Program-made: the position numbers and the translations under genes
Part shown: piece by piece, positions 17,708 to 26,741 of the stretch
Position numbering within the stretch: position 1 is the stretch's first letter
Layout: every line of letters starts with the position of its first letter
Source of the DNA: a virus
Reading direction: 5' to 3' (one strand)
Virus record (IMG/VR): IMGVR_UViG_3300044515_000086
Coordinates: 1-52,210 of that record
Length of the DNA: 52,210 nucleotides
Notes under the pieces: model-generated
Seen by the model: only the letters and a program-made list of their open reading frames with translations
Told to the model about the DNA's origin: nothing
Database searches by the model: none

Positions 17708-18001
17708 TTACTGGGTCGTGACGTGCACGCCGCTCGTGGTGCCACCGATTGCGGTCACGGCACCCATGGTCGTGAGATACGCGTGCGGTGTCGTTGAGTC
17801 GACGATGTAGATCAGGTCCCCCGGCAGCATGCCGAGCGCCTGTGCGTTGGTGAAGTAGTTCGCCCCTTCGACCGTGGCGATCACATCCGGACTGTTGTAC
17901 ATCCAGAATTGACCGCCGGAATTGCCGGTCTCGCTGCGGCCGAAATTGACCAGCGGCCCGGTCGATTGCTTGATCGGCGGGTTGGTTACTGCGTAAGCCA
18001 T
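17708..18001 (-). CDS. Small head-associated protein, candidate decoration protein
   Basis: 97 residues, beta-rich, with Gly/Thr-rich ends and no membrane segment. It follows the capsid gene and is followed by a strong terminator, so it is transcribed at capsid level. That placement and size suit a head decoration or stabilising protein. No sequence family recognised; role inferred. Confidence 0.55.
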   Translation of the reverse strand: MAYAVTNPPIKQSTGPLVNFGRSETGNSGGQFWMYNSPDVIATVEGANYFTNAQALGMLPGDLIYIVDSTTPHAYLTTMGAVTAIGGTTSGVHVTTQ

Positions 18002-18035
18002 TGTCTGATTCTCCTCTAGGACCTACGGGCCGTTT

Positions 18036-18881
18036 TTAAGAAATCTGCGACGCGTCGTGGTTGATGACGACGATGCCCGAATTCTGCAGCACCTTCGTCC
18101 CGATGTTGGCCGACGCGCGAGCCCATGAGTAGGCCTGCTCCTCGTCATAGCCCACCGGGGTTTCGAGTCCCGCCGAGTCGAACGCATTGCCGATCGCGCT
18201 CTTGTGAAACGCGAAGCACTGTTCGGCATTCGTGCCGACACCCGGGATCGCCGGATGCACGATCCACATCGCGCCGTTCCACCAGTACATCTGCGGCTTA
18301 TCCCGCCACGCCGCATCGGCACCGTCAGTCGGGGGCTTGTTGACGTAGAGCCGGTTTGCGAACTCCGGAATCTGCATCAGGTACCCTTCAAAGCCGGAGC
18401 TGATCACGAACGTGATGTTGCCGTCCCACGGCACCTGCGCATTGCCAAGCTTGGTCTTGGCGCGGGTGACGAGCATCAGACTGGCGGTCTGCGCGGCGCC
18501 GGTGTTCACCGTGGCGGTCTGCAGTGCGCCGAAAATATCGGTGTCGATCTTTCGATTGATCACCGCCATCGTGGTTTCCTGCATGATCGCGCGCTGGTTG
18601 CCTTGGGACGCGAAGACGTTGAACTGAGTCTTGCGCACCAGGTCGTGCCATTCGTTCAAGGTGCAGCTGTTCTGCTGCAGGTTATCCGCCCGCGCCGGGA
18701 TCAAGCCATTGATGCCGCGGGTGGTGGCGGTTGCACCGCCGGAACCGGCGACCAGGAATACGGCCGTGTTGCCTTTGATGACCGCCTCGGTCGTGCAGCT
18801 GGTGCGCAGCAGCGACTGGCGCTGTTCGAACTGCTTGACGAATTCCTGGCGGTATTGAGTTTGAAACGCAGAGTCGCTCAT
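18036..18881 (-). CDS. Major capsid protein
   Basis: 281 residues. It starts with an N-terminal helix rich in Gln and Phe (FQTQYRQEFVKQFEQRQSLL), then a body typical of HK97-fold capsids of podoviruses: NGLIPARADN, NEWHDLVRKTQFNVF and TTMAVINRKIDTDI. It follows scaffold and portal genes in the usual order and is followed by a small head protein and a terminator. Its ATG overlaps the previous stop (ATGA), with GAGG upstream. Assigned from sequence character and synteny. Confidence 0.8.
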   Translation of the reverse strand: MSDSAFQTQYRQEFVKQFEQRQSLLRTSCTTEAVIKGNTAVFLVAGSGGATATTRGINGLIPARADNLQQNSCTLNEWHDLVRKTQFNVFASQGNQRAIMQETTMAVINRKIDTDIFGALQTATVNTGAAQTASLMLVTRAKTKLGNAQVPWDGNITFVISSGFEGYLMQIPEFANRLYVNKPPTDGADAAWRDKPQMYWWNGAMWIVHPAIPGVGTNAEQCFAFHKSAIGNAFDSAGLETPVGYDEEQAYSWARASANIGTKVLQNSGIVVINHDASQIS

Positions 18882-19105
18882 GACGACGATACCTCGTGAA
18901 AGAAGTGGGGACCGTGAGGTGCCTGGCTTCCGGGGTATCTGTCGCGCTCATCGAGCGGGGTGGCCTTATGGCGCCGCTCATTAAGCGTTCGAGTGCCGAT
19001 CGTCGTGGCGTTCTTGCCCTGGGCGCCGCGAACGCGGGGTGACCCAGTCGCGCCAACCTTAATCTGGGCGCCGGCGAGCGTCAAGAGCGACTTCGAGTAA
19101 TGCAT
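18878..19105 (-). CDS. Hypothetical small basic protein before the capsid gene
   Basis: 75 residues, Gly- and Arg-rich, ending HGPHFFHEVSSS. The stop overlaps the capsid start (ATGA). The ATG at 19105 lacks a clear SD but is 8 bases past the stop of a tiny upstream ORF, so coupling could start it. No family recognised; it may be a minor head component. Confidence 0.45.
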   Translation of the reverse strand: MHYSKSLLTLAGAQIKVGATGSPRVRGAQGKNATTIGTRTLNERRHKATPLDERDRYPGSQAPHGPHFFHEVSSS

Positions 19106-19113
19106 CACAAATG

Positions 19114-19218
19114 TCAACGCAACGGATGCGCGTTCAGCACTGCCTGTGCGCGCTTGGCTTCCTTGCCGCCCTTCTTGACCGCCTCCTCGAGTTTCGCATG
19201 CAGGATCTTCTCGTCCAT
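19114..19218 (-). CDS. 34-residue basic helical ORF
   Basis: Starts MDEKILHAKLEEAVKKGG and continues as a Lys/Ala-rich amphipathic helix ending NAHPLR. It fills the gap between the 126-aa and 75-aa genes on the same strand. No strong SD. Its composition looks protein-like, so it is listed as a probable tiny gene, but translation is uncertain. Confidence 0.4.
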   Translation of the reverse strand: MDEKILHAKLEEAVKKGGKEAKRAQAVLNAHPLR

Positions 19219-19244
19219 CCAGTGTTTTCAACCCATGGGCTTCT

Positions 19245-19625
19245 TTAAGCTTTTGACTTCGCGGCCGTCGGCTTCACGGGTTCCTTATCCGCTGCGGTAC
19301 GCGGTGGCCAGAACCAGCCGACGGCGCTCTCATCATCCGCTTTGACCTCAGCCATCGATTCGGCGGTGTGCGTCATGTGATCGCCCGTGAATATCTGCAC
19401 ATCGATCGAGCCATCCTCGCGCACCGCGGTGACGATGCCCGGGGCGGTACCGTGGTGTTCACGGCGCGTGATCACGATGCGGCCCATGCTCGGCAGCTGT
19501 TTGGGCTGCGATGCGGCCTGCCCTGCTTCCTGTTTCGTATCGGTGGGCGTTCCGAGGCCTGATGTGGGACTTTCGCCGGGCGCAGGGGCGCTCGCAACTT
19601 CTTGATTAGGATCGGTCATCGTCAT
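19245..19625 (-). CDS. Hypothetical protein, 126 aa
   Basis: An N-terminal third rich in Pro, Ala, Gly and Gln (disordered) is followed by a small beta-type domain (about 48-90; RIVITRREHHGTAPGIVTAV) and a Lys/Ala-rich end (AAKSKA). It lies between scaffold and capsid genes and has an SD (GGAG) upstream. Probably a head-assembly accessory; no family recognised. Confidence 0.55.
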   Translation of the reverse strand: MTMTDPNQEVASAPAPGESPTSGLGTPTDTKQEAGQAASQPKQLPSMGRIVITRREHHGTAPGIVTAVREDGSIDVQIFTGDHMTHTAESMAEVKADDESAVGWFWPPRTAADKEPVKPTAAKSKA

Positions 19626-19664
19626 CTCCTTCAGTTGATCAGTGTGGGAAAAAAGTGGGGAATC

Positions 19665-20747
19665 TTAAGCGGCGGTGCGCTTCTTCATGGCCTCGCGCGC
19701 ATCGATGAGCGCGCGGTACTCGGTCTGGACCTTAGGATCGGCGTAGTACTTCCGGTAGCTCTCGCTGCCTTTCTGCGCGCCCATCCAGCCCTCGATCTCG
19801 CCGATGCGCGCATCGACGCCTTTCTGATCGAGCGAGCCGCCATCACCGCCAACCGGGACGGAGTAGGGATTGACGGTGCGCGCGAGCTGCGCAAGCCAGC
19901 GCACCACTTCCGGCGTACCGACGAGCGCATTGCCATCCGGGGTGCGCGCCTGCAGGAATGCTTCCCGCACATCCGCGGGCGCGCCGTTGAGCATGCCGTG
20001 AATGTTGTTGATCTCGGCGCGGTAGTTATTGCCCCAATCCGCGCGCAGCGCATCCTCGGTCTTGGTGCGCAGCTGGCCATCCGCCTCGACGCGAGCCTCG
20101 ACCTGTCGATCCTGCTCGGCCTGGCGCACGGCGATGAGCTCGGAGGCCTGCGTCGGCGTCAAGTTCAGTTTGTGAAGCGCCGTCAAGTACGGCGTGATGA
20201 TCGCCTTATCATCATCGGTGAGCGTTTCCGCCACGTCCTTTGGCAACGCCTCGAGGTACGCCTCGGCCTTCTCCGGAATACCGTTGTCCTTGCGGAACGC
20301 CGTGATCTGCTCAGGGGTCGCATCCTTTGGGAGTACGGTCTTCGCAACCGTGGATAATTCGGCAATCCGCTGATCCGCAGCGTACGCAGAATCAAGCGCC
20401 GTCTTGATATCGGTGCGCCGTTCGGCCCATGCCTTTTTCTTATCATCGGCCCCGGCCCAGCTGCTGCGCCAATGATCGGCATCGTAGTTCGCCGAGGGGG
20501 TAGGTGCGGGTGCCGGCGCATCCGTCGGCGCCGGTGCTGCCGCGGGAGCGGGTGTCGCGCTGGGACTTGGGGCTGGCGCCGGTGTTGCCGACGGGGAAGG
20601 CGCCCCCGATGGCGACGGTGTCGGAGCGGGACTCGGCGCCGGACCAGGCGCGGGTGCTGGCGCAGGTGCGGGCGAAGGCGCTGCACTCGGGCTGGGTGCA
20701 GGAGCCGCTGCAGGGGCGGGTGCTGGTGTGGGAGCTGCTTGTGGCAT
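19665..20747 (-). CDS. Scaffolding protein with long Ala/Pro repeat N-terminus
   Basis: 360 residues. About the first 85 are almost wholly Ala, Pro, Ser and Gly in short repeats of the APAPSPS type; the rest is acidic, charged and helical, as in phage scaffolds. It lies between portal and capsid genes, the standard scaffold site. The low-complexity arm is coded by an imperfect GC-rich repeat tract (about 20495-20740). Scaffolds direct procapsid assembly and are lost on maturation. Confidence 0.75.
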   Translation of the reverse strand: MPQAAPTPAPAPAAAPAPSPSAAPSPAPAPAPAPGPAPSPAPTPSPSGAPSPSATPAPAPSPSATPAPAAAPAPTDAPAPAPTPSANYDADHWRSSWAGADDKKKAWAERRTDIKTALDSAYAADQRIAELSTVAKTVLPKDATPEQITAFRKDNGIPEKAEAYLEALPKDVAETLTDDDKAIITPYLTALHKLNLTPTQASELIAVRQAEQDRQVEARVEADGQLRTKTEDALRADWGNNYRAEINNIHGMLNGAPADVREAFLQARTPDGNALVGTPEVVRWLAQLARTVNPYSVPVGGDGGSLDQKGVDARIGEIEGWMGAQKGSESYRKYYADPKVQTEYRALIDAREAMKKRTAA

Positions 20748-20750
20748 GTT

Positions 20751-21095
20751 CTATTGTTCCTTCGGAGTCTCGCCCTGTTCTGTTGTCTTGCCGCGCAACC
20801 GGGCGATGTTGAGCTGCGCAAACTTCACCATCTGTAATCCAACGAAGCGTTTGCCTTCGGCGAACGCGGTGTCGCGATCACTCGTCGGCCGATACGAGAG
20901 GTCATACGTGCCGCACACCTGATGCACGATGAAGTTCATCGCGCGCCGTTGCTGCTCCTCGCTCGCGCGCCCCGTCATGACGGCCTGCACCGAATAGGCA
21001 TCCTCCGGCTCCCACTCGGCCGGCTTCCAAGGTTCTGCGCGCGGCACATTCGGGATGCGGCCGCGGGCAGTACGCTGCTGCGTCGGCGGCTTCAT
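20751..21095 (-). CDS. Bbp19-like phage protein
   Basis: 114 residues. The core matches the small phage family typified by Bbp19: a helical segment with VHQVCGTYDLSY, then the signature TAFAEGKRFVGLQM and a final helix. The family lies next to portal and scaffold genes in many podoviruses, but its function is unknown. The ATG at 21095 overlaps the previous stop (ATGA). Confidence 0.7.
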   Translation of the reverse strand: MKPPTQQRTARGRIPNVPRAEPWKPAEWEPEDAYSVQAVMTGRASEEQQRRAMNFIVHQVCGTYDLSYRPTSDRDTAFAEGKRFVGLQMVKFAQLNIARLRGKTTEQGETPKEQ

Positions 21096-21361
21096 GCGGC
21101 GGGTGGCTTGGAGGAGGAAAAATCCTCATCGACGCCGGAACCTGCTGTCATGACATCCAGCCCGCGATGTAGCCATCCGGTTGCCTCGAGTGCCGAGGTG
21201 CGCTCCCCGAATCCGCGCACGCACACGAAACCATCCGCATAGCCGACAACAACGATCGCGGTACGCAGTTCACCGGACCGGCGTTCGTATTCGGCCGCCA
21301 TCTCGCGCAATTTTGCCGGTACATCGAGGAGTGAGACACGCTTGATCTCGTGAAGACTCAT
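21092..21361 (-). CDS. Hypothetical protein, 89 aa
   Basis: Small alpha/beta protein: a helical start (AKLREMAAEYERRSGE), two strands (TAIVVVGYADGFVCVRGFG) and an acidic C-terminus. The ATG overlaps the portal stop and its own stop overlaps the next ATG, so it is a coupled gene in the head operon. Function unknown. Confidence 0.55.
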   Translation of the reverse strand: MSLHEIKRVSLLDVPAKLREMAAEYERRSGELRTAIVVVGYADGFVCVRGFGERTSALEATGWLHRGLDVMTAGSGVDEDFSSSKPPAA

Positions 21362-23025
21362 CCGATACCGCCCGCCGGTGCGCCCTGGAAGCTCTTAACC
21401 GCCGCGCCCATGGACTGCGCAGCGTTTCCGGCATTTTGAATCTGCTGCGTGCGCAACGCCTGATTCTGTTGCTGCTGCTTCGCTTGCGCGATCTGGGCCA
21501 CTTCCTCAGGATCCCTAAGCCACGTCGCCGGCACGCCCACTCCGGTGAGTGCATCGCGCAAGGCATCCGAGGCATTAAGCTCAGCTCCGACATTCGGATC
21601 GAGCTGTACCGCGGCGCCGATGAGCTGCGCGGCCTGCAGCAGCAGCGCGCCCTTCTTGCGCTCGGTCGCCTGGTGCAGCGGGGACTCAAACCGAAACTTC
21701 ACGTTCTGGCCGCGCACCGATTGCGGGATGTCGCGATAGCTGCCAAAGGCATTCTGGTTGAACAACGCCTCGAACGTATCCTCGCACAGCGCCGCGTTGT
21801 ACTCGGTCTCAACGGGCTCAAAGAGCGGCAGCGCCGAGCGGATCCACTCCTGGATGCGTTGTCCGGTTTCATACGCGGTCATGTCGCGATCGGGCGCCGG
21901 CAGCGCGAGCTTGTTGAGGTAGAAGGCCTCCGACAGTTTCTCGCGCGCATCTTTCAGCATTTCCATGCCGGCGGGCAGTCCCCCGGTTGAGAGCTGGATC
22001 GGGCGCAGTGCTTCGCCCAAGCGCTCATCGTATTCGGCATCGACCCAGGTGATGCCGCCGGAATACAGCGCGACGTCCGAACGAATCGCTTCCTGCGTCG
22101 CGATCAACGGCGGCCGCACACTGTTCTCGCCCGCCTCCATCAAGGTGAGCGTCATCGCTTGAAGCAAGCGCGCATCGGGAAGCCCGGCCACGGCCGCCGG
22201 CGAGTAGGCCCACTGGGAACCTGACACCGTCTCCCAACGCGGGATGGTGTAGATGCGCGAGAAGCTGGCCGATTCCTCGAGCACTGCGCCGTTCTCCAAG
22301 TCGACGTAGATCTGCACCCACGGTGTGCGGTACTTGAGCGGCTTATCCTGACCCGGACCTGCGACGCGATCGTAATCCTCGCCCGGGATTACGGCGTGCA
22401 TGCAGCGCACCTCGCGATGCGGCTCGGTCTTGACCCAATTGTCGATCGCCTTCGGGTAGGTCTTCGGAAAGCGCTTGATGAGCTCCGCGCCGCTCGGATT
22501 CCACCAGCGATACACCTCACCGATCGAGCCGTCGTATTTTTCGGCCCACACCGTATCTTTCAGATGCCATGACCGGTACAGGAGGCGCAGCTCCTTCATG
22601 TCGGTCTCGCGCGTGATCACGGCGTTGCCGAACGTGGCGAAATCCCCGTCGGCTTCCTTGGTGGCGCGCGCGAACTGAGCCTTGTTGTCGTACATCGCAG
22701 CGCGCTGCACCTTGGTTGCCCACTCGAGCCACGCCCGTCCACGCCGATCGAGGCGCTCCTCCCGATCGATAGTCATCTCGAACCAGTCCTGATCGCGCGG
22801 CCGCAGCATCGCGGAGAACGTGTTCTTCAATTCCCTGGCGACGATCAATGGGTAGCTCGTTAGCTGGATATCCATGAACTGCTCGGACAGGTAGAACTGC
22901 CGGGTGAACTGTGCGCGCAGCGGGTGAAACTGTTCGGCGAGCTCCTGCCAGAACGGCAGCAGCGCCATGCGCTTGCCGCGCAGCGAGTCGGCGCGGCGCT
23001 CTAGCGTATCGACGGGTTCTGCCAT
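21358..23025 (-). CDS. Portal protein (podovirus head-to-tail connector)
   Basis: 555 residues. It has the podovirus connector layout: an N-terminal helical part with a KRMALLPFWQELAEQFHP motif, a middle with the Trp-rich DWFEMTIDREERL segment and RYWSW-type clip/stem residues, and a C-terminal Gln-rich helix (EEVAQIAQAKQQQQNQ). It forms the dodecameric vertex through which DNA is packaged and ejected. Length and position, between terminase and scaffold, match the family. Confidence 0.88.
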   Translation of the reverse strand: MAEPVDTLERRADSLRGKRMALLPFWQELAEQFHPLRAQFTRQFYLSEQFMDIQLTSYPLIVARELKNTFSAMLRPRDQDWFEMTIDREERLDRRGRAWLEWATKVQRAAMYDNKAQFARATKEADGDFATFGNAVITRETDMKELRLLYRSWHLKDTVWAEKYDGSIGEVYRWWNPSGAELIKRFPKTYPKAIDNWVKTEPHREVRCMHAVIPGEDYDRVAGPGQDKPLKYRTPWVQIYVDLENGAVLEESASFSRIYTIPRWETVSGSQWAYSPAAVAGLPDARLLQAMTLTLMEAGENSVRPPLIATQEAIRSDVALYSGGITWVDAEYDERLGEALRPIQLSTGGLPAGMEMLKDAREKLSEAFYLNKLALPAPDRDMTAYETGQRIQEWIRSALPLFEPVETEYNAALCEDTFEALFNQNAFGSYRDIPQSVRGQNVKFRFESPLHQATERKKGALLLQAAQLIGAAVQLDPNVGAELNASDALRDALTGVGVPATWLRDPEEVAQIAQAKQQQQNQALRTQQIQNAGNAAQSMGAAVKSFQGAPAGGIG

Positions 23026-23026
23026 G

Positions 23027-23299
23027 TCAGGGCCCGAGCTTATCGCCCGTCGTATTCGCGGCGCCGGTGTTGGTGAGCACGGTCGAGGTGCGACCGTAGC
23101 GAAGCGCAGCGTCTTTCGATTCCTGCAGCGTCTGCGCCTGGGTGAGTGTCGCCTGATCTGGCATCACGGGCGGTGGCCCAGGCGCGAGCGGCGAATTGAT
23201 CCCGATCGAGCCTTTCACGTCGGAGCCTTTCCACGGATTCTTGCCCGTGATTGCCATACCGCCGCCGATGACAAGTGCGCCGACTGCTGCCATACCCAT
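23027..23299 (-). CDS. Small podovirus head protein with conserved C-terminus
   Basis: 90 residues. A hydrophobic Gly-rich N-terminus (about 2-18) is followed by a Pro-rich linker and a helical segment that ends ALRYGRTSTVLTNTG. A similar (R.G.ASTILT) ending is common on small proteins between terminase and portal genes in podoviruses. Start ATG with SD (GAGG). Function unknown. Confidence 0.6.
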   Translation of the reverse strand: MGMAAVGALVIGGGMAITGKNPWKGSDVKGSIGINSPLAPGPPPVMPDQATLTQAQTLQESKDAALRYGRTSTVLTNTGAANTTGDKLGP

Positions 23300-23311
23300 G
23301 AGAGGTGCCTC

Positions 23312-23494
23312 CTATTTACCCAGAATCGAGGTGGGCGCGACGAGCGCGGCGTGATTCGGTACGCCCTTCTTCGTGCGCTTCATCGAACGCCCGCGCTGAT
23401 GCGGGTTCAACTTCGCGAGTGCGCCGGGCGCTAAATCCTGAAGCGGGGTATCGGGATGCAGCGGCATGCCGGCGGACACGTTATGTTTTGCCAT
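23312..23494 (-). CDS. Hypothetical basic protein, 60 aa
   Basis: Short Lys/Arg-rich protein (NPHQRGRSMKRTKKG in the middle) with no membrane or enzyme motif. It sits between terminase and portal genes, 5 bp from the terminase stop and 12 bp from the next gene, so the spacing is operon-like. A nucleic-acid or head role is possible but unsupported. Confidence 0.5.
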   Translation of the reverse strand: MAKHNVSAGMPLHPDTPLQDLAPGALAKLNPHQRGRSMKRTKKGVPNHAALVAPTSILGK

Positions 23495-23499
23495 GGCGC

Positions 23500-25104
23500 T
23501 TACCTCTTGCCCGGTCGATGACGGGGACCTAAATCAATCTTGAAACCACCGCCAGGTCCTGCGCGATGTCCACGTTGGGGGATGTACTGCTCGCGCCCGA
23601 ATTGCCCGGGCCCAGCCATCGGAGCTAAACCTCGAAGCCCAGCGCTCCAGGCGAGCACCACCGCATCGCCTTTGTCGGGCGAATGACCCAAGAGCTTCAC
23701 GACCTCGTCCTTCTCGAGGACCTTGATGCCGCGAGCGACCACCTCGTAGGTGAGCACGGTCAGATCGCTTACGAGCTCTGGGTCCGGCGGCAACGCGATG
23801 GGCGAGCCGCCTAACTGATCCGGATCCAGGGCTTCGCGAAACAGCCAGTACACTTCCGAGCGCTTGTTGACGAAGGCGAGCTTTTTATCTCGCGTACGCT
23901 TCATCGATTTGTTGGCGCCCTTGTGCACCTGCACCGGGATCTCGTTCTCAACCAGGGTCGTGTACGTGCCGCCGCCGTAGCCGCCGCCCATGTCGAGCAC
24001 GATGTCGGCCGAGTCGCGTCGAGCTGCGACCACGTGCCCCGCGCCTTGGGATCCGAGTTTGACCTCGATGCCAGGAATGCATTTCAACGGCGCATACCAG
24101 CCATCATTGCGGGTCGCGATCGTGAAGCGATCTTTGCCGCCCTCCGCCGGATCCACGCCCAGCGCACACATCGGCACGCCTTGCGGCGGCTGCGCTGTCC
24201 AACGCTTTTGCGCCTCCAGCACCCAGCCGGTCGGGACCACTTGGAAGGGGTGATCTTTCAGTGCCTTGTCGAACCGGCCGCCCCGATACGCATCGCGCAG
24301 CTCCTTGGGCAACTGCGCGAGCGTCGCATCGTACTCATCGCGATCCAGGTCCGGATTATCCTCAAGCCGCGCGCGAATGAAGGTGCGGCTCTTGGCGTAG
24401 GTTTCCTTCCCATCCACCACGTAAGGCCCGGGTCCATCGACGTCGATCTCGGTGTCATCGTCCTGGCGCAGATACCAGCGCAGCTCGCCGTCCTTGGCCG
24501 GGTTTGGATGACGCGGGTCGAGCCACGCACTCCACCGCTTAATGACCCACAGGCCTTTCGCTCTGGTCGGCGGATTCCCGGTGCAGACGATGCGGGAGCG
24601 CTGCCCGGGGTAGGTCGAGCGGTTCCACCCGGTGACGAACAGGTACTGGCTCTCCGTGAAATCAGGGATCTCATCGAAGCCGTAGAAGTCGCGCGCCTTG
24701 CCCTTGTGGTGCTCTTTGTCCTTCTCGTTAGGTAACCCAAAGAAATTGAAGCGCTGCTCACCGCTGCGCCAAGTCGCCTGCTGATCGTTCCAGCCACTCG
24801 TCGAGCCCACGATCTCGCACAGTCGAGTCCCTAAGGCCCGGGCATCATCCTTGAACTCGCGAAAGATGCTCGCCTGCCTGTGATCGTTGAGCGCAAGTCC
24901 CAACACCAGATCCGACTTGCCCCCGCCGGCCTCGCCGCCGTAGTACAGCTCATCCGCTTCGGAGTAGTACGCTTCCGTCTGCGGTCCTGGGTTTGGAACC
25001 CAGCGCAGGTGCGCGGTGGCATCGAGCGCCTCCTCCTCGAGCTTCGCGCGCGCCGCCGGCGGCAGCCCCTCAAGTGCCTGCAGGATCTGCTCGAGCTGCT
25101 GCAT
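23500..25104 (-). CDS. terL: Terminase large subunit
   Basis: 534 residues. The ATPase domain has Walker A (GGEAGGGKS, residues 56-64), Walker B with the catalytic Glu (FYGFDEIPDF, about 140-149) and the coupling motif VCTGNPP. The C-terminal RNase H-like nuclease has acidic positions in LGVDPAEGGKD, VLDMGGG and KGDAVVLAWSAG. It powers DNA packaging and cuts the concatemer. It follows the small subunit in the operon, after two intervening genes. Confidence 0.92.
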   Translation of the reverse strand: MQQLEQILQALEGLPPAARAKLEEEALDATAHLRWVPNPGPQTEAYYSEADELYYGGEAGGGKSDLVLGLALNDHRQASIFREFKDDARALGTRLCEIVGSTSGWNDQQATWRSGEQRFNFFGLPNEKDKEHHKGKARDFYGFDEIPDFTESQYLFVTGWNRSTYPGQRSRIVCTGNPPTRAKGLWVIKRWSAWLDPRHPNPAKDGELRWYLRQDDDTEIDVDGPGPYVVDGKETYAKSRTFIRARLEDNPDLDRDEYDATLAQLPKELRDAYRGGRFDKALKDHPFQVVPTGWVLEAQKRWTAQPPQGVPMCALGVDPAEGGKDRFTIATRNDGWYAPLKCIPGIEVKLGSQGAGHVVAARRDSADIVLDMGGGYGGGTYTTLVENEIPVQVHKGANKSMKRTRDKKLAFVNKRSEVYWLFREALDPDQLGGSPIALPPDPELVSDLTVLTYEVVARGIKVLEKDEVVKLLGHSPDKGDAVVLAWSAGLRGLAPMAGPGQFGREQYIPQRGHRAGPGGGFKIDLGPRHRPGKR

Positions 25105-25127
25105 GGATTTCAGCGGTTCTTGCGCTT

Positions 25128-25274
25128 CTAAGCTTTGGCGAGCGCGTTCTTTTTGCGGCGCTTATCGACACGACGCGCGAACGCCACGCTCTCCATCGTG
25201 ACGTCGCGTTGCTGAATCTTCTCGTGGAGCGCGACGCGGTCAGAGACCCGCGCCGGCTGCAAGGCAGGACTCAT
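25128..25274 (-). CDS. 48-residue basic protein between structural gene and terminase
   Basis: Begins MSPALQPARVSDRVALHEK and ends with a Lys/Arg-rich helix (FARRVDKRRKKNALAKA). The start overlaps the preceding stop (TGATG), and the terminase ATG follows 23 bp after its stop. Coupled position and charge suggest a DNA-contacting accessory. No family recognised; too short for most gene finders. Confidence 0.5.
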   Translation of the reverse strand: MSPALQPARVSDRVALHEKIQQRDVTMESVAFARRVDKRRKKNALAKA

Positions 25275-26086
25275 CAGATGCGATTCATCGAAGCCATGAG
25301 GTAGTCGGCCACGATGTTCTTGGAAGCGGCGATGCGATCAAACGCTGCAACCACCGGTGCCAAGGCCACCGTCGGGGTCACGGCATTCGCCATGGTGGCG
25401 CCGACCTGGATGCCGTTGCGGAAGAAGGTCGCGTTGCCAAGCTGATCGACGCTAATCGCCAGCTGATCATAGGTGTTGGCTACCGGCAAGAACCCGCTGT
25501 TCTGACCTGCCGCTAGGGCTCCGGCCTTGTTGCCAATCATCCACCAGCCCGGGGTCGTCATGGTGGTGTCGTACAGGAACCCCACCGCATCGGCCGCGTT
25601 GCCGGTAAAGCCGTTGCCGCCGCCCGCGCCTTGGATCGGCATCTGCAGCGCCGCGACTTGATTGGTAAAGCCTGCGAAGAGCGTGAGGCCCGTGATCAAC
25701 GATGTCTGTACACGCACATTGAACTCGAGGTTGTTGCTGGAGGCTGCGGCCCCTGCGCCTTGGGCTTTGAGGTTCAGGTGCGAGGTGATCTGAATCCCGG
25801 AGCCTGCCATCGTGGTGGTGGTCGCACCCGTGGTGCCCAAGACCGTGCCGCCGATTCCGCCGTTGCAGGCGAAATTCGCGGCGGCCGCATCAGTACCCTT
25901 GAGCACGCTCCAGGTGCCCAAAAGGGTGGCGCCGTCAAAGTCATCGAAATTGACGTAATTGTTGGTGTCGCCTTGCGGCATTTGATTGCCCCAGGGACCG
26001 GTGATGATGCCCTGCTGGGCCATCACTCGAAAGTCGTCGACCGTGCCGACGTACTGGCCATAGATCGATCGTAGAACTCGCTTCAT
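25274..26086 (-). CDS. Structural protein, beta-sandwich-like, 270 aa
   Basis: Gly, Ala, Thr and Asn-rich protein with alternating short strands. The central part (VGFLYDTTMTTPGWWMIGN and YDQLAISVDQLGNATFF) reads like a lectin or concanavalin-like jelly-roll seen in phage decoration proteins. It lies between the two terminase genes. The N-terminal MKRVLRSIYG is basic but is not a signal peptide. Assigned as a likely virion protein by composition only. Confidence 0.5.
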   Translation of the reverse strand: MKRVLRSIYGQYVGTVDDFRVMAQQGIITGPWGNQMPQGDTNNYVNFDDFDGATLLGTWSVLKGTDAAAANFACNGGIGGTVLGTTGATTTTMAGSGIQITSHLNLKAQGAGAAASSNNLEFNVRVQTSLITGLTLFAGFTNQVAALQMPIQGAGGGNGFTGNAADAVGFLYDTTMTTPGWWMIGNKAGALAAGQNSGFLPVANTYDQLAISVDQLGNATFFRNGIQVGATMANAVTPTVALAPVVAAFDRIAASKNIVADYLMASMNRI

Positions 26087-26134
26087 GGGAAAAGTCTCCT
26101 GCTTGTTGCTGATTTGCTGGTGGAGAACATCGAA

Positions 26135-26734
26135 CTATCCGGCATCGCCGGAAACTGGATCTTCGTCGGTAAGGACGGTTGCTGGCGGTTGCGCGCGCAG
26201 GCCTTGAGCCAACAGGTGCGCGATGCGCCGCGCCTTCTCAAGATCCGAAACCTCGTGCGCCTCGGTTTGAATCGGACCGCCGTCCTTGCCCTGGTGCTCA
26301 TGCACCTCGGTGAAGAGTTTCAAGTACTGGCCGAGCATGCGCAGGCCATCGACCTTCGCGAGACGCAAATTTTTAATCGAGCCGTCCGCGTTGAATTCGA
26401 CGCTTTGCGCGCCGGCCAGTAACTCTGGGGGCAGATCCTTGAAGGCCAGCGGCTTACCGTCCTCGCCGCGCAGCAGCCTCAAGTTCGCATACGCGAGGAG
26501 CGCCATCTCCTCGAGCACCCGCACATGACGCACGCCTGCCTTCGCAATCGCCTGCTCGGTGCGCTCGACGATCGCCGCCTTGACCTCAGGATTGGCGAGG
26601 ATCTTGGCGGATGCGGTGTCCGGCCGCTTGCCGGCGTAACCGCTCTCGATGGCCGCGGCGCTCGCTACACCGGTGCGCACGAAAGCATCGACGAAGAGCT
26701 GACGGCGCCGGCGCAGCTTCGCGTAGGCCGACAC
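26135..26734 (-). CDS. terS: Terminase small subunit
   Basis: 199 residues. The N-terminal half is the helix-turn-helix domain of the Terminase_2 type: RRRQLFVDAFVRTGVASAAA, ESGYAGKRPDTASAKILANPEV, then a helix with ERTEQAIAKAG. The C-terminal half is helical and acidic, for oligomerisation. It recognises phage DNA and recruits the large subunit, whose gene lies two genes downstream. Length fits the family. Confidence 0.85.
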   Translation of the reverse strand: MSAYAKLRRRRQLFVDAFVRTGVASAAAIESGYAGKRPDTASAKILANPEVKAAIVERTEQAIAKAGVRHVRVLEEMALLAYANLRLLRGEDGKPLAFKDLPPELLAGAQSVEFNADGSIKNLRLAKVDGLRMLGQYLKLFTEVHEHQGKDGGPIQTEAHEVSDLEKARRIAHLLAQGLRAQPPATVLTDEDPVSGDAG

Positions 26735-26741
26735 GTAGCGC

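Noticed and set aside
23923-24735. 270-codon plus-strand open frame
   Set aside because: It lies entirely opposite the terminase large subunit, which has clear motifs; its composition is that of a mirror frame.
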